Assembly (NCBI RefSeq): GCF_001280565.1
Contig: NZ_LGRO01000001.1
Span: 2,232,001-2,296,000 of the forward strand
Reading direction: 5' to 3'
Length of the DNA: 64,000 bases
From: Sulfobacillus thermosulfidooxidans
GTDB lineage: Bacteria; Bacillota; Sulfobacillia; Sulfobacillales; Sulfobacillaceae
The translations under genes were made by a program, and so were the position numbers. The notes beneath the pieces are model-generated. The model ran no database searches. It was not told the origin of the DNA and worked only from the letters and a program-made list of their open reading frames with translations. The stretch's first letter is position 1. Each line of letters opens with the position of its first letter. Shown piece after piece: positions 32,092 to 42,341 of this stretch.

Positions 32092-33390
32092 TTAAGAAGA
32101 TCCGCTGCGAGGAAGGGGAAATTCGACCACAAACATTGTTTGTTGGTAAGGTTCGCTATGCACGTGAATGTGGGCTTGATGCATGTGCACAATCCATGCG
32201 GCCATGGATAATCCTAAACCAAACCCGTGACTCTTTTGGGGAGAAGCCCGAAAAAACCGTTCAAAAATCCGGGTTTGCAGTGCGGGAGGAATGCCCGCGC
32301 CGTTGTCACTCACTTTAATACGAATGCTTCGTCCGGTGGCTTGCGATTCTACTACAATTTGGTTGCCCCCCTGCTGGCCATATTTAATGGCATTATCGAT
32401 GAGAATAATCAACAATTCTTTGAACAACGTCGGATCGGCATAGATCATCAACGGTTTCGTTAGATGTGATGTGAGCGTCATCTGGGCCTGTTGAAGAGAG
32501 TCCCGGAAGGAATTTATCACATCTTCGATCACTGATGCCGAATTAAACCATTGATAATCGAGGGCGAGGATTCCCGAATCTTGTTGTGCTAAACGCTGAA
32601 GATGGGTTAATAACCGGGTTAGATAATGCACTTCCAAAAGACTGCTATCAATGAAGCTTTTTACTTCGCCCTGGGCATCTTCTTGGGCCAACTCCAGGCT
32701 CGTTTGAATGATGGATAAGGGTGTTCGCAATTCATGGGAGGCATTGTGAACAAAATCACGCTGGCGTTGCAAGGCGTGTTTAATCGGCATAATGTTCCTT
32801 TTAGATAATCCATAAGCCAATACAACCGCTAAAACGCCCATAATCCCTGCGACGATGAGAGACGTTTTTCCCAGCACCCGCGAGGCAATCTGCATTTCTC
32901 CTAGGGAATACACTGATTGGATCCATCCCACAAACCGACCATGGTGCCATAAGGGATCCGTTCCAATCAAAATCTGCAGCGAACCTCGTTTGATAATCAC
33001 GAAGGATGCGTGGTGCGTAGGTTTTAAATGAGCATAAAAGGGCAAAATGTTTTTGAGGGGAAAAGGAATACCAGGGCCATAGGCGACGGACTGGACGATG
33101 TGCCCTGAGGCAGCGATATCCCACGTGGTGATGAAATTGTCCGAAGTTCGCCGGAATGAGAAATCGTCGCGAAGAATTTCCTGGGTTTCGTCATCCTGTT
33201 GTTTTTGCCAGATCTGGCTCATGTTTTGTTTTGCATGGACCAGTAAATCATGACGAAATAACGTATCGGTTACGGCGAACGTTAATCCATCGAGCAGCAG
33301 AAAACTGATAAGAAAGATTCCAATAAGATTGCGTTGTAACCGGGCTAATAGCGGCTGTTCTGGAAGAACATGAGGATTTTTAATGGTCAT
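32092..33390 (-). CDS. sensor histidine kinase
   Basis: Membrane kinase with helices at about 21-43 and 175-195 enclosing a 130-residue extracytoplasmic sensor. HisKA has the phosphoacceptor His219 in HNASHELRTPL; the ATPase domain has LIDNAIKYG (N box), VSDNGAGIP (G1), FERFFR (F) and GFGLGLSMA (G2). No clear HAMP domain. Its start overlaps the response-regulator stop by 4 nt, so the pair is co-translated. The signal is unknown; the large secreted beta-propeller and PepSY-like genes next door are possible targets. Confidence 0.93.
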   Translation of the reverse strand: MTIKNPHVLPEQPLLARLQRNLIGIFLISFLLLDGLTFAVTDTLFRHDLLVHAKQNMSQIWQKQQDDETQEILRDDFSFRRTSDNFITTWDIAASGHIVQSVAYGPGIPFPLKNILPFYAHLKPTHHASFVIIKRGSLQILIGTDPLWHHGRFVGWIQSVYSLGEMQIASRVLGKTSLIVAGIMGVLAVVLAYGLSKRNIMPIKHALQRQRDFVHNASHELRTPLSIIQTSLELAQEDAQGEVKSFIDSSLLEVHYLTRLLTHLQRLAQQDSGILALDYQWFNSASVIEDVINSFRDSLQQAQMTLTSHLTKPLMIYADPTLFKELLIILIDNAIKYGQQGGNQIVVESQATGRSIRIKVSDNGAGIPPALQTRIFERFFRASPQKSHGFGLGLSMAAWIVHMHQAHIHVHSEPYQQTMFVVEFPLPRSGSS

Positions 33391-34055
33391 GACAGCATGA
33401 ACCCCTGTCCCCTCAATGTTTGCAGTTTTGGCCCGCCTCGGCAGCTATGGAGTTGCTTGCGTAAACGGGCTATCACGGCATCAACCACGTTCGCTTTAAA
33501 ATCGACTTCAGAAGGCCATGCTCGTTCCAAGAGGTCCTCGCGGGTTACGACTTGACGGTGGTGCCGTAGAAGAATTTCGAGGACCGCCCATTCTTTGGGT
33601 GCTAAAGAAATCGGACGTGTCCCACAGAATAATGATTTGGTGGCCAAGTCGATCTGCAAATTGCCAATTTGAAAGCTGTCCGGTCGTATCGCCAATTCTC
33701 CACGGCGGGTCAGGGAATGAAGACGTGCCATCACTTCTTCTAAGGCAAAGGGTTTGGTCACGTAATCGTCTCCCCCGCTATACAAGCCTTCGACCTTGTC
33801 ATTGACGGTATCACGGGCTGTCAGAAACAAAACGGGCGTGTCAATGTGTTCTTGGCGCCAAAGACGGCATAGGGAAAAGCCATCGGTATCAGGCAGGGAA
33901 ACATCTAAAATTACCGCGTCATATGGGTTGTCGTGAATTTTTTGGCTACTGTCGTGGCCACTTTGGCTCCAATCGACGATGTGGGCATGACGCATAAGAG
34001 CCAGACGTAAAAGCTTGCCGAGCTTTTCGTCGTCTTCCACCAATAAGATTTTCAT
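33387..34055 (-). CDS. OmpR-family response regulator
   Basis: Receiver domain with phosphoacceptor Asp51 (AVILDVSLPDTDG), acidic pair EDD near residue 7-9 and conserved Lys101 (TKPF), followed by an OmpR/PhoB winged helix (LAPKEWAVLEILLRHHRQVV, ANVVDAVIARLRKQL). It is the first gene of the two-gene operon with the kinase. Divergent from the PepSY-like gene at 34161; the 105-bp gap between them is the likely control region. Confidence 0.95.
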   Translation of the reverse strand: MKILLVEDDEKLGKLLRLALMRHAHIVDWSQSGHDSSQKIHDNPYDAVILDVSLPDTDGFSLCRLWRQEHIDTPVLFLTARDTVNDKVEGLYSGGDDYVTKPFALEEVMARLHSLTRRGELAIRPDSFQIGNLQIDLATKSLFCGTRPISLAPKEWAVLEILLRHHRQVVTREDLLERAWPSEVDFKANVVDAVIARLRKQLHSCRGGPKLQTLRGQGFMLS

Positions 34056-34160
34056 AAAACTAACCTCCTCGGATATGAGGTGATCACGAAGCGATCATAA
34101 TCACCAAGTAATCTAAACGTACCGACGATAAATTACCCTTGACCAAGGAGGTTAATCCAG

Positions 34161-34499
34161 ATGTCTATCACCCATCAATCATTAAAATTATGGGGATTAG
34201 CTGTAGTTATTGTATCAGCTTTGAGTTTCTTGGCAACATCGCATACCATGGTGGCGGGTAACAAAATACCAGCCAAATCTGTGCCGGTGACCGCACCGGA
34301 AACTGTAATTCCCGAACGCCATGAGGTTTTGGGTCCAAAACCTCAAATTTCATTATCGGAGCAGCTTCTCTTTGCGCGGGAACAGGCGTTGGCGCGTGCG
34401 GGTGGCGGGATGATTACACAGGTAAGTGGAAATGCGCGGCAATGGATTTTCACAGTCCAGCAAGGATCAAAAACCACGACCGTTCGTGTGAATAAATAG
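34161..34499 (+). CDS. small exported PepSY-like protein
   Basis: 112 residues with an N-terminal signal/anchor helix (residues about 9-30). The C-terminal 50 residues (EQALARAGGGMITQVSGNAR then QWIFTVQQGSKTTTVRVN) resemble a PepSY half-domain, a fold often found in secreted inhibitors and in partners of two-component sensors. ATG 34161 has AAGGAGG upstream. It is divergent from the response regulator and is a natural candidate target or modulator of that system. Confidence 0.65.
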   Translation: MSITHQSLKLWGLAVVIVSALSFLATSHTMVAGNKIPAKSVPVTAPETVIPERHEVLGPKPQISLSEQLLFAREQALARAGGGMITQVSGNARQWIFTVQQGSKTTTVRVNK

Positions 34500-34542
34500 A
34501 TGGGACTTCCGGTGTTGTTTTCCGCAAGACCGATATCCATAG

Positions 34543-34586
34543 CGTCGTCTCGGCTCCTCATTATGAGATGAAGAGCCGAGACGACG
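34543..34586. terminator. strong hairpin between convergent genes
   Basis: CGTCGTCTCGGCTC pairs perfectly (14 bp) with GAGCCGAGACGACG across a 16-nt loop. No long T-run on either side. Located between the PepSY-like gene and the end of the beta-propeller gene; probably a shared terminator. Confidence 0.6.
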
Positions 34587-34603
34587 TCGAGATAATCTCA
34601 GGG

Positions 34604-37600
34604 TTATCCGGTAATCTCGTTAAGCGGTAAGGCGAGCACCCAACCCCAGGCATTACCAATGTACACGGTTTTGCCTTCAACGGTCGGATTATTATTCAAG
34701 AAGTCTCCGCCAATCACCGTTGTGTGTTGAATATGTCCGGTGCGGGTATTAAGGCTAAAGATATCAGGGCCTCCTGCAACAATTAAGTGATGTGATACCA
34801 CAGCCCCAGGCGCGGAAATATCCTGTCCCAAAGAGGTATTCCACAACACATGGCCACTGACGGCATTCAGTGCGATTTCGCTGTGAGTGAGGGGATTACC
34901 GAAAAAGACGGAATTGGTTTGGGGACCAAAAACGGGTGTCGATCCCCCAAATCCATCGGGTACGGGTCCAGTACCGAGCGTTTGGCTCCAGATGACTTGC
35001 CCTGTTAAGGGATTCACGGCAAATGCGTCCAGGCTCGCCTCATTACCTTGCGGGTTAACGAGAACATCGGAAATGACTAAGTGATCGACCCCATCATACA
35101 CAGGAGTCGCAAACGCAAAACCGGAATACTGCAAGGTGGTTGACGAAAAGGTCTGTTTCCAGAGAATTTGTGCGGTGTTCAAATTAATTCCATATAACAC
35201 ATTTGGAGTTGATGTGCCCACAACCATGATCGGACCTTGAGAGGTCAAAGCCAAGGTTGCAGAATCTTGGGTATTAAATCCGGTCAGGTGGAGCACAGGA
35301 TTTCCGTTAGTATCGACAAAGGGTTTAACGGGAGTGCCATTTTGCGCATTAATGGCCCACACATTGCCGGATCCATCTACCCAATACAGCGTGCCCTGGT
35401 AATATAACGGGGTCATGGCATCGGTACCACGGGTATAAAACGTCCACATTTCCCGTCCTGTTTTGGGATTTAAAGCATGGATGTTTTGAAAACTCGCGCC
35501 GATATGCACAGCGGGACTATTTTTGGCAAAATCCTGGACGGCGGCAAAATTAAACCAGGGATCTCCAGAACTTTCGATAACAGCATTTGGCGTAACCAGA
35601 GGTTGTCCTGCATTGGCGTTAATCGTGTCAAAACGCCAAATGAGTTGGCCAGTGGTGGCATTCAGGGCATTGACCGAATAGCGGCTACTGCCCGCGTACA
35701 CGATGCCCTGTGCGGGACTGACTCCACTGCCTACGCCAAATGCCAGTGATGTCATCTCTGATGCCACTTGTGGTCCGAAAATAGCCGTGTCCCTGGGAGG
35801 ACTATTTAATGGCAAGGCATCGTTAAGCGGTGCAGCCCAGTTGACGCCACTTGGTCCTACGGACGAATATCCTTCATGATCTGTTCCCCCCGCATAATAT
35901 TCCCAGACAGAAGGAAAGTTGGCGGCCTGACTCGGTGTCGGTAAGGCGAGCGGGTTGTCATAACGTGCGGCTTTATCCGGGACAGAGAGGTTGCTCGGAA
36001 AATTATTCGGGATGGCGGGAACGCCACCTGGATGGGTCATAATGTAATGGGCAGGGGCGGCAAAAATCCAACCCGAAATGGAGCCGATATACAATTCATT
36101 GTCAACGATGACGGGGCTCGATATACCCCAGACCCCAAAGAAGTAGCCATGGCTGGAGAACTTGTTGACAATCGCCCCCGTTTTCGGATTGAGCGTGTAA
36201 ATATGCTGTCCCTCAGCAAATAGGACGCGGTGGTCATAATAAACGCCGCCCGCCCGGGGTTCATTGACTTCCCCAGGTTGGGCGATGGAGGTCACCCAGC
36301 GCAGACGTCCTGTTTTTTCGTTGTAAGACTGATAAGTTTCATTGAGCAAATCGCCGACATAAAGGTTTCCTCCATGGACCATGGGTACACTCCCTTTAAA
36401 TGCTACGGGTTTGGCCACTAGCCCATTACCACCGAAGTGGCTCCAAAGGAGTTGCCCGGTGTTGGCGTTTAAGGCAAAGATATCTAAATTTAAAACGGGA
36501 TGGCTTAGGGTGCCGCCGGCCGCGACATCATTCACTAAGGCATCGGTTAACACCACGCCCCGTTTCGGATCCACCACAGGAGGAACATCACCGAGTCCCG
36601 TGTTAATCGAGTTCGGTACTTGATATTCCCACGCTAAGTGGGGATCTTGGGGATTTGTCTCATCGACCGCCATTAAATAATTGGGATCTTGTGTTCCGTA
36701 AATCATCAAAAACTGGCCTTTATAAGGTCCTTGGGTAGGAATATACCAGTTGCCAGAAGACATGCTGCTAAAGCCGGGATTGCTAAAAGCCGATAATAAT
36801 TGACCCGTTTGCGCATTCACAGCATAGAGATGGCCATCGCCTGTATTAAAAAACACCACGCCATTATGGTAAACCGGGGTGGGCATGGCTTCACCGGCCG
36901 TATCAAAACGCCAGCGGACTTTTCCCGTGAGACCATCGATGGCATAGACCGCTGAGAAGTTCGCGCCACGTACTGTGGGTCCTGGTGGATTCCCGTTGTT
37001 GGCAAAATCCACGGCGTGCTGCAGGGTGAAGCCCACGTCTCCAGCGCCGATAAACAATATGGGACGGCCATTGATGGACGTGGCAATGGCATCACCCATA
37101 TCCGAATTCACGGTTTGCGTTCGCCAGATCGGTACCCCCCTTAACGCATTCACGGCAAAAATTTGATTGTTACTCTCCTCGATATAGACGATCCCGTCCA
37201 CCATGCTTATTCCCGTGACATTACCTAACCACTGGGCAGCTTCCGCACCCCAGGCTTGTCCCCCATCTTGAGGATAACGGTTAAAAGCCCGGGCGAGGCG
37301 CAAAAACTCATCGCCCGTCAATGGTGCGACCCAGAAACTCCCATGCGCCAAAATCGATGGCAGGTGAGATGCTGCGGGACCTTGAAATACGGGATCATGT
37401 TGCTGGTTGGCTTGTAACTGATCCCATGACGTGGGAAAGAACGCGTGTATGTGCTGGGGTGCTGTTCCAAAGTGTTTGGGTTTATGCGCTAATTGCAGTT
37501 CCGTTGGCGTCTGAAAAATGCTAGGGCCAAAGGATGAGGAAGTGGAAGATTGGGCCTGGACCGGTGGTGGGGCGGCCAAAGTCAAAAGACTAGATATAGC

Positions 37601-37630
37601 CAAAAGAGCCAAAGATTTTTTGATTGCCAT
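34604..37630 (-). CDS. large secreted PQQ-type beta-propeller protein (1008 aa)
   Basis: Signal peptide at residues 1-26 ending PVQAQ, then many PQQ/BamB-like blades of the form (A)(I/L)(N/D)A.(T/N)G..(L/V).W (for example AIDGLTGKVRWRFDTAG, ALNANTGQLLWSHFGG, ALNATTGQLIWRFDTIN, ALNPKTGREMWTF). The length suggests two propellers in tandem. No CxxCH haem motif, no transmembrane helix and no quinoprotein disulfide pair are evident, so dehydrogenase activity is not claimed. ATG 37630 has GGAGG 8 nt upstream. Function unknown; probably structural or binding on the cell surface of an acidophile. Confidence 0.82.
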   Translation of the reverse strand: MAIKKSLALLAISSLLTLAAPPPVQAQSSTSSSFGPSIFQTPTELQLAHKPKHFGTAPQHIHAFFPTSWDQLQANQQHDPVFQGPAASHLPSILAHGSFWVAPLTGDEFLRLARAFNRYPQDGGQAWGAEAAQWLGNVTGISMVDGIVYIEESNNQIFAVNALRGVPIWRTQTVNSDMGDAIATSINGRPILFIGAGDVGFTLQHAVDFANNGNPPGPTVRGANFSAVYAIDGLTGKVRWRFDTAGEAMPTPVYHNGVVFFNTGDGHLYAVNAQTGQLLSAFSNPGFSSMSSGNWYIPTQGPYKGQFLMIYGTQDPNYLMAVDETNPQDPHLAWEYQVPNSINTGLGDVPPVVDPKRGVVLTDALVNDVAAGGTLSHPVLNLDIFALNANTGQLLWSHFGGNGLVAKPVAFKGSVPMVHGGNLYVGDLLNETYQSYNEKTGRLRWVTSIAQPGEVNEPRAGGVYYDHRVLFAEGQHIYTLNPKTGAIVNKFSSHGYFFGVWGISSPVIVDNELYIGSISGWIFAAPAHYIMTHPGGVPAIPNNFPSNLSVPDKAARYDNPLALPTPSQAANFPSVWEYYAGGTDHEGYSSVGPSGVNWAAPLNDALPLNSPPRDTAIFGPQVASEMTSLAFGVGSGVSPAQGIVYAGSSRYSVNALNATTGQLIWRFDTINANAGQPLVTPNAVIESSGDPWFNFAAVQDFAKNSPAVHIGASFQNIHALNPKTGREMWTFYTRGTDAMTPLYYQGTLYWVDGSGNVWAINAQNGTPVKPFVDTNGNPVLHLTGFNTQDSATLALTSQGPIMVVGTSTPNVLYGINLNTAQILWKQTFSSTTLQYSGFAFATPVYDGVDHLVISDVLVNPQGNEASLDAFAVNPLTGQVIWSQTLGTGPVPDGFGGSTPVFGPQTNSVFFGNPLTHSEIALNAVSGHVLWNTSLGQDISAPGAVVSHHLIVAGGPDIFSLNTRTGHIQHTTVIGGDFLNNNPTVEGKTVYIGNAWGWVLALPLNEITG

Positions 37631-38032
37631 GCCAATTCCTCCAATCTCAATGTATTTACCATCACTAAAAGTGTGGTTGCCATGTATTCGACGATTAAAA
37701 AATATAATCATTCTGGTTATTTCGTATATTTGGAGTTTTCATAGAAAAATCGTTCGACCTCTTTTACGCGAACCATAGAAAATGAGAAAAATCATGTCAA
37801 AATAGGGCCATTGGTATCGAATCTTGGCTATCCATGAATACCTACAATAAAATGAAAAATTTTTGCGTACCATCAACCAAGGGGATAGTTTTTGATTAGC
37901 AATTCAAAAAGCCGGTCAAAAATCCAAGGAATTCGTTCGGATGAGAAGGCAACATCTTGGGTGCGGCGCGCAAATGGCCTTAGGATCTTCATAAATATAA
38001 CCATATAGTGATATGATAATGAACTAAAGGAT
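37631..38032. other. AT-rich divergent intergenic region
   Basis: Contains the promoters of the beta-propeller gene (minus) and the next gene (plus). Very AT-rich around 37680-37860; no repeat or hairpin that I can support. Confidence 0.4.
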
Positions 38033-38983
38033 TTGATTCGGAGGGGAGGGATAACCATACGATTAGGATTGGGAGATACCGGATTTCTTGGATCTATATC
38101 GCGTGATGTGATGTCGAAGGAGAAAATAGACGAGATTACGCGGTTCAACTTGCTCGATGTCATCACACTGGTGTATGAATTACAGCTAAATGCTGTATGT
38201 GCCCAGGAATTTACAACGAAACTGTATGCCCTGGCGCAACAATGGGTCGATCGCTCGTGCATTAGGGAAATCCATGTCAAGCAACTCATTGGGCTTTCGA
38301 CGATGGTTAAAAACCTGCCACTCCAATATAAAGGGATGCTGGCTCATGCCTATGACAATATCTCATTAACAAATCCGACTAATATTCCTGCGTTCTTTTT
38401 GGTGTTGGTCCGATTCACATCACCAGGATTGCCAGGCCTCCTATCTACCATTGACCAGTCGATAGAAACCTTGGCAAAAGAGGTTTGCCCGGAAGCCAGG
38501 AATTTTTTTGGAGATCTGTTTACCACCATTCATGCCGGCGGCGGTTCTCTGAACCAGGACGATACGCTCAAATCTCTAGCCGTTAAGGACGGTAAGGATG
38601 CCAGCCCGGATGACCATATCACGGTCTTAAATCATGTGTTGGTGGAAGATAAGAACTCTGTGGTTTTTGATCAGCTCGTGGGTCAACTATTGAAGGTGGC
38701 TCAAGTAACCTTTCAGCCGTCTTCATCTGCTAGCGGCGATGGACTTGCTGGCGGACCGGATAACGTATTTTACCGCAAGGCGCTCTCTACCGAGATTCTT
38801 CGGGCGCTGACGCCCGTAAATGGGGTGAGGGCTTATCTAATGCATGGCGTGTGGCGCACGGAGTGGGATCACGAAAATTCGCATGCCGATCCAAGGTTTT
38901 TGGAAGCGGCCAAGAAGCTCGCCCCTTATGTTATAGAAGGACCTGTAGAGCCGTTTTACCGAGACGTTTGGCATGTATCTTAA
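38033..38983 (+). CDS. hypothetical protein (about 310 aa)
   Basis: Not recognised. A soluble, mostly helical protein without signal peptide; a Gly/Ser linker ([12 protein letters not shown]) near residue 235-246 separates an N-terminal domain of about 230 residues from a short C-terminal one ending [20 protein letters not shown] and on. The start is unclear: a very strong SD (GGAGGGGAGGG, 38040-38050) is followed by no ATG, GTG or TTG at normal distance, only ATA codons; TTG 38033 precedes it and TTG 38069 is 18 nt away. It ends just before arsC. Confidence 0.65.
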   Translation: MIRRGGITIRLGLGDTGFLGSISRDVMSKEKIDEITRFNLLDVITLVYELQLNAVCAQEFTTKLYALAQQWVDRSCIREIHVKQLIGLSTMVKNLPLQYKGMLAHAYDNISLTNPTNIPAFFLVLVRFTSPGLPGLLSTIDQSIETLAKEVCPEARNFFGDLFTTIHAGGGSLNQDDTLKSLAVKDGKDASPDDHITVLNHVLVEDKNSVVFDQLVGQLLKVAQVTFQPSSSASGDGLAGGPDNVFYRKALSTEILRALTPVNGVRAYLMHGVWRTEWDHENSHADPRFLEAAKKLAPYVIEGPVEPFYRDVWHVS

Positions 38984-39023
38984 GGAATCAATAGCGAATG
39001 GAAGTAAAGGAGCGAAGTACATC

Positions 39024-39452
39024 GTGATCATTTATTTTTTGTGTACGGGTAATTCTTGTCGTTCTCAAATCGCCGAGGGATTTGCGCGGGTGATGGCCAA
39101 AGATGGGGTACAGGTGGAAAGCGCGGGGATCGAGGCTCATGGTTTAAATCCTCGGGCCGTTCAGGTGATGAAAGAAGTCGGCATTGACATCTCAACGCAC
39201 CACTCCAAACTGATTGACAACCAGTTATTGCGCCGGGCGGATTTTGCAATAACATTATGTGGCGATGCCCGCGATCGTTGTCCCATTACACCCCCAGAGG
39301 TTACACGGCTTCACTGGGGTTTTGAGGATCCCGCCCGGGCGGAAGGTACGGAAGAGGAAATTATGGCGGTGTTTCGCCGGGTGCGAGATGGCATTCGTGA
39401 TCAGGTCAAAGCGTTTTTAGCCGAGCAAAACCTGTTGCGGGAAGACGTTTAA
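39024..39452 (+). CDS. arsC: arsenate reductase, low-molecular-weight phosphatase type
   Basis: Thioredoxin-coupled ArsC reduces arsenate to arsenite. The P-loop [13 protein letters not shown] (CX5R, nucleophilic Cys7) opens the protein, the Cys pair [10 protein letters not shown] supplies the redox cysteines, and EDPA holds the general-acid Asp. The GTG at 39024 ([10 protein letters not shown]) is 11 nt after AAAGGAG; a longer frame from 38973 overlaps the previous gene and has no homology. Length of 142 residues is normal. No arsB/acr3 is adjacent. Confidence 0.92.
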   Translation: MIIYFLCTGNSCRSQIAEGFARVMAKDGVQVESAGIEAHGLNPRAVQVMKEVGIDISTHHSKLIDNQLLRRADFAITLCGDARDRCPITPPEVTRLHWGFEDPARAEGTEEEIMAVFRRVRDGIRDQVKAFLAEQNLLREDV

Positions 39453-39455
39453 AAT

Positions 39456-41012
39456 CTAAGCGTGAGGATCTTGCGGCAACATATCCAGTTTTGCGGCGAG
39501 ATTCTGCTTGTGAATTTTGCCAGCACTCGTCAAGGGCATTTCTTTGATATAGAAAATATGATCAGGAATCCAAAATTTGGGTATTCGTCCAGCATGTACT
39601 TGATGGACAAGGTAATCGAGGATCATCTCAGGATCAATGGCTTGACGGGTTTGAATGACAGCAACGGGCCGCTCTCCCCATTTCGGATCAGGTGCCGTTA
39701 AAATGGCCACCTGGTCAATGCCGTCAATTTCGGAGAGGATGGTTTCCAGAACATTTACGGCGATCCATTCTCCTCCGCTTTTGATGGCATCTTTCAAGCG
39801 GTCCACAATAGCCAAAGTGCCATCCGGATATAAAATTCCGAGATCGCCACTGGCAAAATATCCGTCCCGAAAAGCGTGGCGTGAGGCTTCGGGATCGCCC
39901 AGGTATTCTTTGGGAAGCCAGGGGCTTTTTATCCAAATTTCTCCGATATTGAGGCCATTGGCATCCATTTCCCGGCCGTGGTCATCGTGAAGGGAGATTT
40001 CGACCATGGGAAGGGGCATGACGCGGCCACTCAGGATTTTTTCACGCTCGGGCGAGGAAAGCACGGAATGGGGAGGAATGGAGGAGATGGCCGAGGCTAA
40101 TTGATCGGTACCCCCATAAATGACGGAAATGTCCACGTGGAAATGAGAGGCTTTTTTGGCTAAGCCATAGGTTAATGCGCTGCCTCCGGTTAAGACTTTT
40201 AAGGGATCGTCCAAGGGACCGGATAACTCCTCTAAGAGTCGATAAAGCTGGGTGGGAACCATATTGGCCCATGTCACATGATGTCGAGCAATTAACTCGA
40301 CTTGTTCTCTCGGGCTCAGTTTAGGGGATAAAACCAAAGACGCGCCAATATATGGTGCGATAAAGGGAATTCCCCAGCCGTGAATGTGGAAAAAGGGGAT
40401 CAAGGGCAATAGGGTTTCATCGGGTCCTAACCTTGCAGGCGTATCTTGTAACGCGAGATGGTGAACGATTTGCCATGAACTTAATAGCAGATCACGGTGG
40501 CGATACATGACGGCATGGGGTCTGCCGGTTGTGCCCGTGGTAAATCCTATAGAAAAGGGATCGGTCTCTTGAATGGCAATACGCGGGAAATTCGTCCGAC
40601 CTTGCCGGATTAAGGCATCATATTGGGTAGGCATGACGATTTGTTGAGGAACCAAACTTTTTAAGGTGTCGGCTAATGATAAAAATTCAGCTCCGACAAA
40701 GAGCCAGGTATCACGGGCTTGGCGTACGGTGTATTCAAGGTCATTTAAGGATAACCGGAAATTTAATGGATGCATAATAGCGCCGACAAAAGCGAGGGCA
40801 TAATGGAGTTCCAGAAAATTTTGCGAATTGGCATCTAAAATACCCACAACGGTTCCTCGGCCTATGCCCATTTGTTGTAAGCTGTCCGCCAACTTCAGTA
40901 CGCGCATTAAGAGATCTGAATACCGGGTGAATTGACTGTCATACCAGATGCCTTGCTGCGGATATTTGCGATTGGCTTCCAATAAGACTTGAGAAATAAT
41001 TAATTGATCCAT
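39456..41012 (-). CDS. acyl-CoA synthetase (AMP-forming, medium/long-chain type)
   Basis: Activates a fatty acid to acyl-CoA through an acyl-adenylate. Motifs: P-loop GFTTGTTGRPHAVMYRHRD, FFHIHGWGIPF, YGGTDQLASA, ASGDLGILYPDGTLAIVDRL, KDAIKSGGEWIAV and the C-terminal catalytic Lys in TSAGKIHK. The set matches AlkK/FadK-like enzymes. ATG 41012 (MDQLIISQV) follows GGAAGGGATGAG; the longer open frame upstream is not supported. Convergent with arsC with a 3-bp gap. Confidence 0.9.
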   Translation of the reverse strand: MDQLIISQVLLEANRKYPQQGIWYDSQFTRYSDLLMRVLKLADSLQQMGIGRGTVVGILDANSQNFLELHYALAFVGAIMHPLNFRLSLNDLEYTVRQARDTWLFVGAEFLSLADTLKSLVPQQIVMPTQYDALIRQGRTNFPRIAIQETDPFSIGFTTGTTGRPHAVMYRHRDLLLSSWQIVHHLALQDTPARLGPDETLLPLIPFFHIHGWGIPFIAPYIGASLVLSPKLSPREQVELIARHHVTWANMVPTQLYRLLEELSGPLDDPLKVLTGGSALTYGLAKKASHFHVDISVIYGGTDQLASAISSIPPHSVLSSPEREKILSGRVMPLPMVEISLHDDHGREMDANGLNIGEIWIKSPWLPKEYLGDPEASRHAFRDGYFASGDLGILYPDGTLAIVDRLKDAIKSGGEWIAVNVLETILSEIDGIDQVAILTAPDPKWGERPVAVIQTRQAIDPEMILDYLVHQVHAGRIPKFWIPDHIFYIKEMPLTSAGKIHKQNLAAKLDMLPQDPHA

Positions 41013-41431
41013 GGTCGGCTCATCCCTTCCGCCCCCTGCCACTGGGATATCTATCCCTTGAGCGAGATACCTGGAGTTCTTGAACATTTTTAACGTAAAT
41101 GGTGTTACATGAGCACGGTGAAGCATAGTGACAGAAATACATTCAGGGATAGCCGTAAATGTTATGCGGAACCGTCCAGGTAAACGAATTATTACCAATA
41201 ATATCATACTCAAGGATTTAGGAAATACAGGTCAACCCCAGGGATCGAAAAGATCTGTGGGAAAACACGTAATGGTGACAAGGTTTGTGATGGACTCGAA
41301 TGAAGGCGCTATGGCTCACCATGAGATTACGGAGGATGATCAAATAAACCTGAAAAATTTGGACGCTTAACCGCAGAGATCTGCCCTTCGCGGCGTATTG
41401 GCTTTTATAAGGTCCCAATCCCAAATCTATG

Positions 41432-42073
41432 TCACGCGAGCCGGCTTGTTCTGGGCATCCGTAGTAGACCCATTTGGTGACCGAGGCGAGCGCAATCATG
41501 CCGATTGGAAGCATTTAATTTGTGCAAGAGATGTTCCACATGTCGTTTAACGGTATGGACAGAAATTTGCAATGCGTCCGCGATTTGAGCATTGGAATAA
41601 TTTTGGTCAAGCAGCCATAACACTTCGCGTTCTCGCGGTGTGAGTCCTCGAGGATTTGTTTCCGCTTGAGACAAGCTGTTTTTCATTATGCCCTGCCAAA
41701 AGGATTGACTGATCAAGACGCATTGAGAGGATAGAACTGTGCGGATTAAATCCACTAATTGATCGCAGCACTGGGTTTTATCAAGCAGCATGTCAATGCC
41801 TAATTTCATGACGGATCCCGTTAAATGAAATGTCATAGGCGACAAAAACACGGCCGATTTCACATAAGGATTGAGACTTTTGCATGTGTTTAGGGTATGT
41901 TGGATATGAAGAAGATTATCGGATTCTATCAGCACAGCATGCATGCCTGTTGACCGGCTATTATTTCCATCCAGTATGACGACTTCCGTATCGGCTTCCT
42001 TTTCTAATACCGCACGAATGCCGGCCGCAAAAATTGGAGAATGGCTGACAATCCCGATCGTAATAACATTCAC
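41432..42073 (-). CDS. NarL/LuxR-type regulator with atypical receiver
   Basis: The C-terminal 60 residues are a clear LuxR helix-turn-helix (GLTPREREVLWLLDQNYSNA, QIADALQISVHTVKRHVEHL). The N-terminal 120 residues have the shape of a receiver domain (ITIGIVSHSPIFAAGIRAVL), but the acidic pair is replaced by His-Ser and the phosphoacceptor position reads AVLIES, with Glu50 instead of Asp. Phosphorylation is therefore unlikely. No kinase gene adjoins it. Confidence 0.85.
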   Translation of the reverse strand: MNVITIGIVSHSPIFAAGIRAVLEKEADTEVVILDGNNSRSTGMHAVLIESDNLLHIQHTLNTCKSLNPYVKSAVFLSPMTFHLTGSVMKLGIDMLLDKTQCCDQLVDLIRTVLSSQCVLISQSFWQGIMKNSLSQAETNPRGLTPREREVLWLLDQNYSNAQIADALQISVHTVKRHVEHLLHKLNASNRHDCARLGHQMGLLRMPRTSRLA

Positions 42074-42341
42074 GGAAGTGGCCCCCTTTTTGAGAGATTA
42101 CAGAAAATTATGTGGATATTTTTCCCTTTTTAGCATACAACCTCGAACTTCGTAATACGTCTCAATTTTGTCTCAGCTGTTGCTTATCCATTTATACCAA
42201 AACGAATACGATGGAAGAGAATTCCACAAAATAGATTCATAGATCTTTTTGCTGTCGGATTATGGCAATAAAAATTAACTGGCCTGATAATCAGCTAGGC
42301 CAGCTACTCATTATTCCTTGGCTATACACTGCGTTGCCGAG

